NCBI RefSeq assembly: GCF_003815875.1
Contig: NZ_CP033924.1
Location: 5,456,001 to 5,520,000, forward strand
Source: Chryseobacterium lactis
GTDB lineage: Bacteria; Bacteroidota; Bacteroidia; Flavobacteriales; Weeksellaceae
DNA: 64,000 nucleotides
Reading direction: 5' to 3'
The position numbers and the translations under genes were made by a program. Positions 33,846-42,550 of the stretch are shown here, piece after piece. A model generated the notes under the pieces. The model was not told the origin of the DNA. It ran no database searches and saw only the letters and a program-made list of their open reading frames with translations. Position 1 is the stretch's first letter, and every line of letters begins with the position of its first letter.

Positions 33846-34772
33846 TTAGAATTTAAGATCTCCATTCACTTCTCTTACTGCGTTAGCAGCTTCAGCGAAT
33901 TTCAATTGCTCTTCAGCAGTAAGTGTTACGTTTACGATTTTCTCTACTCCGTTGGCTCCAATGATTGCTGGAACTCCTAAGCAGATATCGTTTTGACCGT
34001 ATTCTCCTTCAAGCATCAAAGAACAAGGAATCATTTTCTTTTGGTCGCATGCAATTGCCTGAACCATTACAGAAACAGCTGCACCTGGTGCATACCATGC
34101 AGAAGTTCCTAATAATTTAGTAAGGGTTGCTCCTCCTACTTTAGTTTCTTCAATTACATATTTTTGTTGCTCTTCATCAAGGAATTCAGTTACAGGAACC
34201 CCGTTTCTTGTTGCTTTGCTTAATAATGGAAGCATTCCTGTATCACTGTGAGCAGCAATTACCATTCCGTCAACATCAGAAATTGGAGATTCCAATGCTT
34301 CAGCCAATCTGTATTTGAATCTTGCAGAGTCTAATGCACCACCCATTCCGATGATTTTGTGCTTAGGAAGACCTGAAGTTTTGTGTACTAAATAAGCCAT
34401 AGTATCCATAGGGTTAGAAACCACGATGATGATTACTTCCGGAGAATGTTTTACTAAGTTTTCAGTAACTTCTTTTACGATACCTGCGTTGATACCGATT
34501 AATTCTTCTCTTGTCATTCCAGGTTTTCTAGGAATACCTGAAGTGATTACTGCTACATGAGAACCTGCAGTTTTGCTGTAATCTCCTGTTGTTCCGGTAA
34601 TTTTTGTATCAAACCCGTTAAGAGATGCAGTTTGCATCAAATCCATTGCTTTACCTTCAGCAAACCCTTCTTTAATATCTACCAAAACTACTTCTGAACA
34701 GAAGTTCTTCATCGCGATGTATTCTGCACAGCTTGCTCCTACAGCGCCTGCACCTACTACAGTTACTTTCAT
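33846..34772 (-). CDS. mdh: NAD-dependent malate dehydrogenase (LDH-like type)
   Basis: 308 residues, the usual length. The N-terminal Rossmann motif is VGAGAVGAS. VITSGIPRKPGMTREEL holds the arginine that selects malate over lactate, followed by VVSNPMD and the catalytic His in IAAHSDTGMLP. It interconverts malate and oxaloacetate in the TCA cycle, in the cytosol. It is a single gene with its own promoter (34827-34857), which lies in and next to the terminator of the upstream heme oxygenase gene. Confidence 0.96.
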   Translation of the reverse strand: MKVTVVGAGAVGASCAEYIAMKNFCSEVVLVDIKEGFAEGKAMDLMQTASLNGFDTKITGTTGDYSKTAGSHVAVITSGIPRKPGMTREELIGINAGIVKEVTENLVKHSPEVIIIVVSNPMDTMAYLVHKTSGLPKHKIIGMGGALDSARFKYRLAEALESPISDVDGMVIAAHSDTGMLPLLSKATRNGVPVTEFLDEEQQKYVIEETKVGGATLTKLLGTSAWYAPGAAVSVMVQAIACDQKKMIPCSLMLEGEYGQNDICLGVPAIIGANGVEKIVNVTLTAEEQLKFAEAANAVREVNGDLKF

Positions 34773-34826
34773 ATTGTTACTTTTTAAAATTATTTTTTGT
34801 TAGTTAAGTTTAAATTTGAAACTCTC

Positions 34827-34857
34827 CAAATTTAACAATTCCTGAAAAAATGCGCAA
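34827..34857 (-). promoter_or_regulatory. Promoter of mdh
   Basis: On the minus strand, TTG (complement of 34855-34857) and TAAATTTG (complement of 34827-34834, exact -7) are 20 bases apart. Predicted transcription starts near 34820, leaving a leader of about 48 bases. Confidence 0.65.
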
Positions 34858-34870
34858 TTTTTCAGGAATT
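34837..34870 (-). terminator. Terminator of the bphP-bphO pair
   Basis: AATTCCTGAAAAA (34837-34849) and TTTTTCAGGAATT (34858-34870): 13-bp stem with an 8-base loop; the mdh -33 element lies in the loop. The trailing sequence on the minus strand, AATTGTTAAATT, is only partly T-rich. Confidence 0.6.
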
Positions 34871-34889
34871 TAATTAGAATTAAAATAAA

Positions 34890-35441
34890 TTAGTTGACGT
34901 TCAGTAAAAACGTATAAAGTTTTTTAGCTCCGGAAAGCACCTCATTATAGTTTTCTTCAGCGACTTCAGTATCCAGAACCTCTTTAAAATTCTTCCACAT
35001 TGGCCCCGTATTCTCCCGGTAACATCCGAAGAAATTAAAAGTCACCTCATCAAAACCTTCTGTTTTTGAAAGCTGCTTGGCGATGACATTTCCTCCCAAC
35101 GTTGAACCTTCGATCACATACATTGCTCCCAAGGCTTCATGTTCGTTATCAAACTCAAGATGATGATCAGCAGTCTGATTTTCCAAAGAAAGACTTTTAA
35201 GATCCTTTTCAATCAGCGAAAGTTTCTTTCTCTCATCAAGCTGGAGCTTTTCCGCATACTTATCAGAAAGACTGTTGAAGATTTTATCTTCACTGTGAAG
35301 CAGCATCAGATAATTGGTATGAATGATTTTCTTATAATCCTCTAAAGTGAAGGTTTTATTAAAAATTTTTTCAGAATTAAAAAGCTTTTCAGCTGCATCG
35401 TGATAGTCTGCCGTATTTTGTTTAAGATATTCTGATACCAT
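34890..35441 (-). CDS. bphO: Biliverdin-producing heme oxygenase (BphO-like)
   Basis: 183 residues, all-helical. The N-terminal EYLKQNTADYHDAAEKL supplies His14 as proximal heme ligand; LGAMYVIEGSTLGGNVIAKQL is the distal helix with the conserved glycine-rich bend. It should open heme to biliverdin, CO and iron. It starts 20 bases after the bacteriophytochrome gene stops, in the same direction. Biliverdin is the chromophore of bacteriophytochromes, so the pair makes functional sense. A heme-iron scavenging role alone is less likely given the neighbour. Confidence 0.88.
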   Translation of the reverse strand: MVSEYLKQNTADYHDAAEKLFNSEKIFNKTFTLEDYKKIIHTNYLMLLHSEDKIFNSLSDKYAEKLQLDERKKLSLIEKDLKSLSLENQTADHHLEFDNEHEALGAMYVIEGSTLGGNVIAKQLSKTEGFDEVTFNFFGCYRENTGPMWKNFKEVLDTEVAEENYNEVLSGAKKLYTFLLNVN

Positions 35442-35461
35442 AATAACGTTTTAAAAGTTTC

Positions 35462-37660
35462 TCAAATGTAAGGCTTTTTGAACGTTAAAATGAAAGAAGT
35501 ACCGTCTTTATTACTCTCATAATCCACGTTTCCACCTATTCTTTTCATAATCCGATGGACGATAGATAAGCCTATTCCGTTTCCTTTAAACTTTTTTGCA
35601 TTATCCATTCTGTTGAAAATCTTAAACATTTTATGTTTTTCTTCCTCAGGAATACCAATTCCGTTGTCTGAAATTTTATAAATAATAGTCTGTCCATCTT
35701 CCGTTCCTTCAATCTGTACTTTAGGCTGATCTTTGTGGGAAGAATATTTTACTGCATTATTGATAATATTTAAAAATACCTGATGAAGCATGGTCTTATC
35801 TGCCAGTACATCCGGGCAGTCTTTGATAATAATTTGACTATTCGGACTTCCATAAGTCATTTTTGCATTATCAGAAATCTTTTGAATTGTTTGGGCCGTC
35901 TTAAGGCTTTCAAGCTGCAGATCACTGTGTTTGGCACGGCTGAGCTGCAAAACATCCTGCATCATTTCAGCCATATTGTCAATTTCCTCAATGATCGTAT
36001 TGATCTTGGTTTTGCTTTTGTCTGAGCCATCCGTAAGATTTCCCAAAAGCATTTGAGCATTCAGCTTCATAACCGTTAAAGGCGTACCCAGATCATGAGA
36101 TATCGTATATGAAAAACTATCAAGCTCTTCGTTCACTTTTTTAAGCTCATCATTAAGCCTCTTGATTGCATTATAATTTTTATGGGATGTTTCTAAAATC
36201 AGGTCTCTGATAGCCTGTACAGCGCTACTGTTTCTGGAATTCCATCTTTTAGAATGTCCTTTAATATTTTCTGTAAAAATTCTGAAAGACGTTCTTGGAG
36301 ATACCATCTGTTTATTTTCCCCATTTTGAGAAAATACACCAATCTTTTTTTCAGGATTTCCTGCCCAGTTGATATGCTCATCAAATTCTTTTCTGAACCA
36401 GATCAACAATTCGTTCTTCTCTCTTTCAATAAAATAGATGACGATTCCTGCTGCATTGTCAGACAATCCCAACTCTTTCCCATACTCTTTAAGAAAGCTC
36501 CGGTTGATATAAATGCGATCCTGGGTATGCTCTAACGCCCATTCTGCAATTTTATGAATACAATCAAAAGTTGGAGTAATTCCTTCCGTCACAATATTTT
36601 CATCGGAAATAATAGCAAGACCATCTGCTTCCGGTAAAATTCTGATTTCAGTTTTGTTATCAATCAGAGAATCAAATAAATTGTTGTGTTTCAAAAATTC
36701 CGTTTTCAACTGAGATATTTTTTCATTCAGTTCCAGACGGTAATTTAATTCACTTTTGGATTTAAATGAAGAATAGGCATTAGCAGCCAGAGTTGTAAAA
36801 ATCCCGGCCTGCACCCGGTCTTCAAGGTCAATATGTTTGGGTTCTATATTCTGGCAAGTGACTAATCCCCACAAATGATCATCAATAATAATGGAGACAC
36901 TGAAACTAGAAGAAACACCAAAATTTTTGAGATACTGTCCATGAACAGGCGACATTCCTCTTGAACCGGAAAAAGTAAGATTAATTGTTTTTTCTTTTTT
37001 GCTTAAAATCGGAACCGTCTCAGCATATACATTGCTGAATATCCTTTTTCTTTTTTTAAGATAAAGCTCACGAGCCTGTTTAGGAATATCGGACTCAGGA
37101 TAATGGAGACCCAAAAAGCTTTCCATATCCTCATTCTTCCTTTCCGCAATCACTTTTCCGGATCCATCCATCATAAATTTATAAACCATCATCCGGTCAT
37201 AGCTCACAACCCTTGAAAGGGTTTCCAACAGATGATTCCAGAGTTCTTTTTCATTATCTATGATGTAAAAATTATCATATTTATTGGAGATTCGTTTATC
37301 GGGATTGACCAAAACTTCTTCAAATTCCAGAAAAATTGAAGTTCCATTTTTAAAAACAGAAAAATGATACTCTTTTCCTTCAATAAAAATTTTATCAAAG
37401 TAGGTCTCATTGTCTCGTCTGGTAAACCGGTCTAAAGAGGTATAGATATCAGAATCAATAATACTTTGAAAGCTTTCAGGAAAATCACTAAGCTTCCTGT
37501 CGAAAAGTTTTTCTGCACTATCGATTTTAAAAATATCCGAAATATTCCTGCTGAAAAAAGTAATGGAACGGGATTCCGCATCAATGCCAATCAAATAACC
37601 AAAACTTTGTATATACCCGGGAATATGGATGGGCTCTTCATGGCATTCTACAAAATTCAT
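35462..37660 (-). CDS. bphP: Bacteriophytochrome histidine kinase
   Basis: 732 residues from the ATG at 37660 (MNFVECHEEP); the longer frame to 37771 is rejected because an exact -7 element, TATATTTG, lies inside it (complement of 37682-37689). Order: PAS with chromophore Cys6 and EEPIHIPGYIQ; GAF with PESDIPKQARELY (188-200) and SPVHGQYLKNFGV (His240); PHY with the tongue motif PRTSF (455-459); HisKA with SHDLGTPLTV (His522); HATPase with NIINNAVKYS, DNGIGIP and GNGIGLSIV. One change: the usual CHH after the LWGL strand is C-Q-N (269-271), at the residue that contacts the bilin D-ring. It should sense red/far-red light and signal by phosphotransfer; no response regulator is adjacent. Confidence 0.95.
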   Translation of the reverse strand: MNFVECHEEPIHIPGYIQSFGYLIGIDAESRSITFFSRNISDIFKIDSAEKLFDRKLSDFPESFQSIIDSDIYTSLDRFTRRDNETYFDKIFIEGKEYHFSVFKNGTSIFLEFEEVLVNPDKRISNKYDNFYIIDNEKELWNHLLETLSRVVSYDRMMVYKFMMDGSGKVIAERKNEDMESFLGLHYPESDIPKQARELYLKKRKRIFSNVYAETVPILSKKEKTINLTFSGSRGMSPVHGQYLKNFGVSSSFSVSIIIDDHLWGLVTCQNIEPKHIDLEDRVQAGIFTTLAANAYSSFKSKSELNYRLELNEKISQLKTEFLKHNNLFDSLIDNKTEIRILPEADGLAIISDENIVTEGITPTFDCIHKIAEWALEHTQDRIYINRSFLKEYGKELGLSDNAAGIVIYFIEREKNELLIWFRKEFDEHINWAGNPEKKIGVFSQNGENKQMVSPRTSFRIFTENIKGHSKRWNSRNSSAVQAIRDLILETSHKNYNAIKRLNDELKKVNEELDSFSYTISHDLGTPLTVMKLNAQMLLGNLTDGSDKSKTKINTIIEEIDNMAEMMQDVLQLSRAKHSDLQLESLKTAQTIQKISDNAKMTYGSPNSQIIIKDCPDVLADKTMLHQVFLNIINNAVKYSSHKDQPKVQIEGTEDGQTIIYKISDNGIGIPEEEKHKMFKIFNRMDNAKKFKGNGIGLSIVHRIMKRIGGNVDYESNKDGTSFILTFKKPYI

Positions 37661-38039
37661 ATTTATCTTCAGTCTATCAATCAAATATACCGCTTTTTTG
37701 AACAGCTTCCTATTTTGTGGTATTTTAATTATTGAATGGCTTTTAAGACAGATTGAGCGATGTTTTACCAAAAATGAAAACCAAAAAAATTAAAGCATTC
37801 ATGTTTTTTACCGCTTTTTGATAGCATTTATCTAAAATATACGAAAAAAAATCCAATAATTATGTTTTTCATCATTTAACCATGATTCATAACATGATTT
37901 ACATATTATTAATCCGAATAATGGTATTCTTTAAACAAATTTTGTTAAATTTATATCACCAAATAATGAATATGAAGACAAATACATTGAATTATTCACA
38001 ATAAATTCAATATAAATTTTAAATTCAAATAATACTATT
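37661..38039. other. Divergent promoter gap between bphP and the amidase gene
   Basis: 379 AT-rich bases with no gene. For bphP there is a -7 TATATTTG (complement of 37682-37689). Before the amidase gene a dyad TTGAATT (37987-37993) / AATTCAA (38004-38010) lies about 30 bases upstream of the ATG and could be an operator. No other structure stands out. Confidence 0.5.
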
Positions 38040-39089
38040 ATGAAAAAGTTCCCATTAATTTTATTTTCTTTGATGCTCTCCGTAGGATTATGGAATCCAT
38101 CGGAAGCCTGTACAAGAGTCGTCTACAAAGGTCCTCAAAACACCGTGATCACCGCCCGATCTATGGACTGGCGTGATGAAATCCCCGCCAACTTATGGGT
38201 TTTCCCAAAAGGAATTGACCGTACGGGACAAACCGGGCCGAAATCTGTAAAATGGACCTCTAAATACGGTAGCCTCATTAGTTCTTCATGGGACATCGCT
38301 TCAGCAGATGGAATGAACGAAAAAGGATTGGTTGCCAACCTGCTGTGGCTTGGAGAATCTCAATATCCGAAATTCGATCCTAAAGGAGGTAAAAAGGGAC
38401 TTGCCATCTCATTATGGGCACAGTATTTTCTTGATAATTTTGCAACCGTAAAAGAAGCGGTAGAATTTTCCCGAAAAGAACCGTTTGTTGTTGTAAGCGA
38501 TTATATTCCGGGAACAGAAAGATTTACAACCGTTCACCTTTCCATTTCTGATGCATCAGGAGACAACGCCGTATTTGAATATATCAACGGTAAACTGGTC
38601 ATTCACCACGATCCGTCTTATACCGTAATGACCAATTCTCCTATTTTCGAAGAACAATTGGCCCTTAACAACTACTGGAAAGGAATTCCGGGAACGGTAA
38701 TGCTTCCGGGAACCAACCGTGCAGCAGACCGGTTCGTAAGAGCTTCCTACTATATTAATTCCATTCCTCAAACGGCAGATACCCGCACAGCTGTAGCCAG
38801 TGTATTCAGTGTCATCAGAAACTGCTCTGTCCCTTATGGAATTACCTCAGCTACAGAACCCAATATTTCTTCTACAAGATGGCGCTCTGTTTCAGATCAA
38901 AAAAACCTTGTATATTATTTCGAAACAGTATTTACCCCAAATACTTTTTGGGTTGACCTTAAGGATTTCGATTTAAGTTCTAAAGGAAAAGTAATGAAAC
39001 TGGACCTGAGCAACAATCATACTTATAATGGTAAATCGAACGCAGATTTTAAAGAATCCGCACCGTTTACATTCTTAGGATTAAAATAA
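38040..39089 (+). CDS. Periplasmic Ntn-hydrolase, choloylglycine hydrolase / penicillin V acylase family
   Basis: 349 residues. The signal peptide ends in WNPSEA and the mature protein would start at Cys24 (CTRVVYKGPQNTVITARSMDW), exactly as needed for an N-terminal-nucleophile linear amide hydrolase. The Asp in SMDW (Asp43) and the Asn in VMTNSPIF are the other family residues. Members split linear amides such as bile-salt conjugates, penicillin V or acyl-homoserine lactones. The substrate cannot be read; quorum-signal degradation and bile-salt hydrolysis are both possible. It is followed by 158 bases with no gene. Confidence 0.9.
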   Translation: MKKFPLILFSLMLSVGLWNPSEACTRVVYKGPQNTVITARSMDWRDEIPANLWVFPKGIDRTGQTGPKSVKWTSKYGSLISSSWDIASADGMNEKGLVANLLWLGESQYPKFDPKGGKKGLAISLWAQYFLDNFATVKEAVEFSRKEPFVVVSDYIPGTERFTTVHLSISDASGDNAVFEYINGKLVIHHDPSYTVMTNSPIFEEQLALNNYWKGIPGTVMLPGTNRAADRFVRASYYINSIPQTADTRTAVASVFSVIRNCSVPYGITSATEPNISSTRWRSVSDQKNLVYYFETVFTPNTFWVDLKDFDLSSKGKVMKLDLSNNHTYNGKSNADFKESAPFTFLGLK

Positions 39090-39247
39090 ATATTTACCAC
39101 AAAAGATGCTTACACTTAGTAAAATAATCTGCCTCCAGCAGATGAAAGGATCTAAGTATGCCTCATTGTAGTTGAATGGATGACCACTCCCCTCTGATGG
39201 ATGGATAGATGGTTAATAGTAATCTCAATAAAAAAACAAAAATAGAT

Positions 39248-40414
39248 ATGGCCTTTTTTTCAATCAAAAAGAGAAGCCTGCTACTCTGCATTCTCACCTG
39301 CTGGTTATCAGCTCATGCACAGATACAGGATTCTCTTCAGACCCAAGCACCCCAACAGGAAGAAGACAATGTAAAATATCCGCAACTTCAGATCAAAGGC
39401 CTTTTCCAGGCTCGTTATCTGGTCGGAATGTCTAAAGATGTAGATGTAAACGGAGTTCATCATGCTGACGGTTCCGGTACCGACAACAATTTTATGCTCA
39501 AGTACATGAGAGTACAGGTACGGGCACAAATCAGCAAACGTACAGAAGTGGTTGTTTTGGCCAACCTGGCGGATTTTAAAAATGATCCCAAAAGCAGAGT
39601 TCTTGAAAATGCTTATCTAAAATACTCTTTCAGTCCGAAATTAGCCATTACGGTAGGTCAGTTCAGACCATGGTTTGGTATTGAGGAAACCTACCCGATT
39701 GACATTATCAAGTCCCTGGACTGGTCCAATCAATATACTGAATTCGGAAAACTGGGTTGGACAAGTTTCCAGATCGGAATGTCTGCCACAGGGCAACTTC
39801 AACTTGGTGAAATTCCTTTCCAATATGCAGTTTCTGTAGTGAACGGAAATGGAAAAAATCAAATCAATGACAATGATAACGGCAAACAATATTCTACCAG
39901 GTTGGTTTTTGGACTTTCAAAAAAATACAATTTCAACGTTGGCCTGAATGGTGGTATCGGAGAAGTCTTCAGCAAAAAAGTATACGCTGTGGGAGTTGAT
40001 TTAAGTTCTCTGATCAAGTTTGATCCAAAATGGAGTCTTGATATGCAACTGGAAGCCAAGCAGGCTACCAATCATATCCTTTACAACTCCATCGATCCGG
40101 AAATCAGGCCATCGAATCCAGATCAATACCTGGTACGTGGCGCCTATTTCCTGCCCAATCTGAGATATGAAATTAACCATAAAAACCTCAGTGCTTTTGA
40201 ACTGTCTTGCCGATACGAATATCTTGACACCAATTTCAGAATGGCTTCCAATCCAAGACAAACCATTACCCCAATGTTCGGACTGGAATTCCTGAAAAAT
40301 TACGGAGCAAGAATTCAGCTGGGGGTCCAGTTTGACCGCTACAAACATCAGGTAGAAAATACATCACAATACAACAACAATCTATTCATTGTGCAGGTGC
40401 AGAGTAGGTTCTAA
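39248..40414 (+). CDS. Outer-membrane porin (phosphate-selective porin O/P type)
   Basis: 388 residues from the ATG at 39248, which gives the signal peptide MAFFSIKKRSLLLCILTCWLSAHAQ; the frame is open to 39209 but without signal features. The body is a beta-barrel: LQIKGLFQARYLVG, FMLKYMRVQVRAQISKRTEVVVLANLADF, LAITVGQFRPWFGIEE (the typical porin OprO/P segment), and it ends in IVQVQSRF with the C-terminal Phe. It should let small anions through the outer membrane. The DASS carboxylate permease starts 20 bases downstream, so dicarboxylates are a likely cargo. Confidence 0.85.
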   Translation: MAFFSIKKRSLLLCILTCWLSAHAQIQDSLQTQAPQQEEDNVKYPQLQIKGLFQARYLVGMSKDVDVNGVHHADGSGTDNNFMLKYMRVQVRAQISKRTEVVVLANLADFKNDPKSRVLENAYLKYSFSPKLAITVGQFRPWFGIEETYPIDIIKSLDWSNQYTEFGKLGWTSFQIGMSATGQLQLGEIPFQYAVSVVNGNGKNQINDNDNGKQYSTRLVFGLSKKYNFNVGLNGGIGEVFSKKVYAVGVDLSSLIKFDPKWSLDMQLEAKQATNHILYNSIDPEIRPSNPDQYLVRGAYFLPNLRYEINHKNLSAFELSCRYEYLDTNFRMASNPRQTITPMFGLEFLKNYGARIQLGVQFDRYKHQVENTSQYNNNLFIVQVQSRF

Positions 40415-40434
40415 CAGAATAAACAGAAAGTATC

Positions 40435-41865
40435 ATGAAAGAAATTAATATTAAAAATGTAGCGATCACATTTGCCGTTGCATTAGTTATATGGTTCATT
40501 CCTGCTCCGGATGGCGTTGCGGAGAATGCCTGGCATTTGTTTGCCATCTTTGCAGCAACCATTTTAGGAATTATCTTAAAAGCAGCTCCTATGGGCACCA
40601 TGTGTATGATGGCTATTGGTTTTACCGCATTAACGCAGGTTGTTGCTCCGGGAGATGCCGGAAAATCAATTACAAAAGCGCTTTCCGGATTTGGAGATAA
40701 AGTCATCTGGCTGATCGGAATTTCCTTCTTTATAGCAAGAGGATTTATCAAAACAGGGCTGGGAAACCGTATTGCGTTTTTATTCATCAGGGTTTTCGGT
40801 AAAAGTTCATTAGGGCTGGCGTATGGATTAGGACTTGCTGACGTTTGTCTCGCACCGGCTATTCCAAGTAATACGGCAAGAGGTGGAGGAATTATCTACC
40901 CTATCATGAAATCGATGGCCATCAGCTTTGATTCCGTTCCGGAAAAACCGGAAACCCATAGAAAACTGGGATCATTTTTAACATTGAACAGTTATTATAT
41001 GAACCTCATCGCTTCATCCATGTTCCTTACTGGGACAGCGAGTAATCCGATGTGTCAGAAATTTGCGGCCAACCTCGGTATTGATATTACCTGGATGTCC
41101 TGGGCAGCGGCAGGGTTTATTCCCGGTGCAGTAGCTTTCTTTGTCGTTCCTTTAGTTCTTTATAAACTCTATCCGCCGGAATTGAAAAAAACCGGTGATG
41201 CTCCTAAAATGGCTGCTCAAAAACTGAAAGAAATGGGTCCTATCTCCAGAAATGAATGGCTGATGTTATTGGCATTCTTTATTCTTTTAGCCCTTTGGAT
41301 ATTTGGTGGAGCCCTTTCTATCGATGCTACGACTACTGCTTTCATCGGATTAACTTTATTATTGTTGACATCCGTGTTAACCTGGGAAGATGTAAAAAGT
41401 GAAAAAGGAGCATGGGATACGATCGTTTGGTTTGCGGTACTGGTGATGATGGCAAGTTCTTTGAATGAGCTGGGATTCATTGGCTGGTTCAGTAACCTGA
41501 TCAAAATACAAATCGGAGGTCTGAGCTGGCAGGTAGCCTTCCCTGTTATCATTGTCGTTTACTTCTTCAGTCACTATATTTTTGCAAGTGCTACCGCTCA
41601 CGTTGCCGCAATGTACGCCGCTTTATTGGGTGTAGGGGTTTCCTTGGGAATTCCTCCTATGTTGCTGGCAATGATGCTGGGTTTCATGGGTTCAATTTAT
41701 GGAGTACTTACTCATTACGGCCACGGTCCGGCACCGGTATTCTTCGGAAGCGGATATGTCGATCTGAAAATCTGGTGGCTGAGAGGTCTTGAGATCGGGA
41801 TTGTATTATTAATAATCTACATGGTTGTCGGAGGATTATGGATGAAAGTTTTAGGATATTATTAA
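40435..41865 (+). CDS. DASS-family anion/dicarboxylate transporter (CitT/2-oxoglutarate translocator type)
   Basis: 476 residues with about 12 membrane segments. Seen: AIPSNTARGGGIIYPIMKSMA, which carries the SNT motif of DASS transporters, LTGTASNPMCQKFA, a second SNP-like motif, and LASAT-like ASATAHVAAMYAAL. The family takes up C4-dicarboxylates, citrate or 2-oxoglutarate with Na+ or by exchange. It stands between the porin and the succinate dehydrogenase genes, so succinate, fumarate or malate uptake is the natural reading. Confidence 0.88.
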   Translation: MKEINIKNVAITFAVALVIWFIPAPDGVAENAWHLFAIFAATILGIILKAAPMGTMCMMAIGFTALTQVVAPGDAGKSITKALSGFGDKVIWLIGISFFIARGFIKTGLGNRIAFLFIRVFGKSSLGLAYGLGLADVCLAPAIPSNTARGGGIIYPIMKSMAISFDSVPEKPETHRKLGSFLTLNSYYMNLIASSMFLTGTASNPMCQKFAANLGIDITWMSWAAAGFIPGAVAFFVVPLVLYKLYPPELKKTGDAPKMAAQKLKEMGPISRNEWLMLLAFFILLALWIFGGALSIDATTTAFIGLTLLLLTSVLTWEDVKSEKGAWDTIVWFAVLVMMASSLNELGFIGWFSNLIKIQIGGLSWQVAFPVIIVVYFFSHYIFASATAHVAAMYAALLGVGVSLGIPPMLLAMMLGFMGSIYGVLTHYGHGPAPVFFGSGYVDLKIWWLRGLEIGIVLLIIYMVVGGLWMKVLGYY

Positions 41866-41882
41866 TTATTTAAATCAACTCT

Positions 41883-42539
41883 ATGTTATCAACATTGTCA
41901 AGAAAAATGCTGATGTGTCTTACGGGACTTTTTCTGGGATTCTTCCTTCTGATTCATTTTCTGGGAAACCTCCAGTTGTTTCTGCCACAGGAACAGGCAC
42001 ATCTTCAGTTCAACGCGTATTCTCATTTTTTATCAGGAAATATCATTATCAAAATAGTGTCTTATGTCTTGTATGCCAGTATTATCCTGCATGCTGTAGA
42101 TGGCCTGATCATTACGTTAAAAAACAAAAAAACAGGAGGAAGTTACCAGTCTGATAAACGTGGAAGAGCCAGCCAATGGGCTTCCAGAAATATGGGAATT
42201 CTTGGAACATTGATTCTTATTTTCCTTGTGATTCACTTTCAGAATTTCTGGTATATCTACAAATTCGGGAATCCGCCTTTGGATGAGAATGGAAATAAAG
42301 ATTTATACATTCTGGTAGTAACTGTCTTCAAAGAATGGTGGTACGTTCTCATTTATATTATATCGATGATTGCGTTATGCTACCACCTGATTCACGGATT
42401 ATACAGTTCCGTAAGAACTCTTGGATTATACCATCCTAAGTTCGTGAAATGGGTTAAAATCATTGGAACAGCCTACTCTATCATTATCAGCTTAGGTTTT
42501 GCCCTGATGCCGGTTTATGTATTCTTTACTTATCATTAA
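41883..42539 (+). CDS. sdhC: Succinate dehydrogenase cytochrome b subunit
   Basis: 218 residues with five membrane helices, the di-heme type B architecture. Seen: [24 protein letters not shown] (heme-binding His), [39 protein letters not shown] and [22 protein letters not shown]. It anchors SdhAB and passes electrons to the quinone pool. The gene begins 17 bases after the transporter and 11 bases before sdhA. Confidence 0.92.
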   Translation: MLSTLSRKMLMCLTGLFLGFFLLIHFLGNLQLFLPQEQAHLQFNAYSHFLSGNIIIKIVSYVLYASIILHAVDGLIITLKNKKTGGSYQSDKRGRASQWASRNMGILGTLILIFLVIHFQNFWYIYKFGNPPLDENGNKDLYILVVTVFKEWWYVLIYIISMIALCYHLIHGLYSSVRTLGLYHPKFVKWVKIIGTAYSIIISLGFALMPVYVFFTYH

Positions 42540-42550
42540 ACAGAACAATC

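Noticed and set aside
37661..37771. Longer N-terminus for the bacteriophytochrome
   Set aside because: Contains an exact -7 promoter element, and other phytochromes start a few residues before the chromophore Cys.
39128..39142. Short hairpin TCTGC-CTCCA-GCAGA after the amidase gene
   Set aside because: Only 5 bp and no T-run, so not called a terminator.
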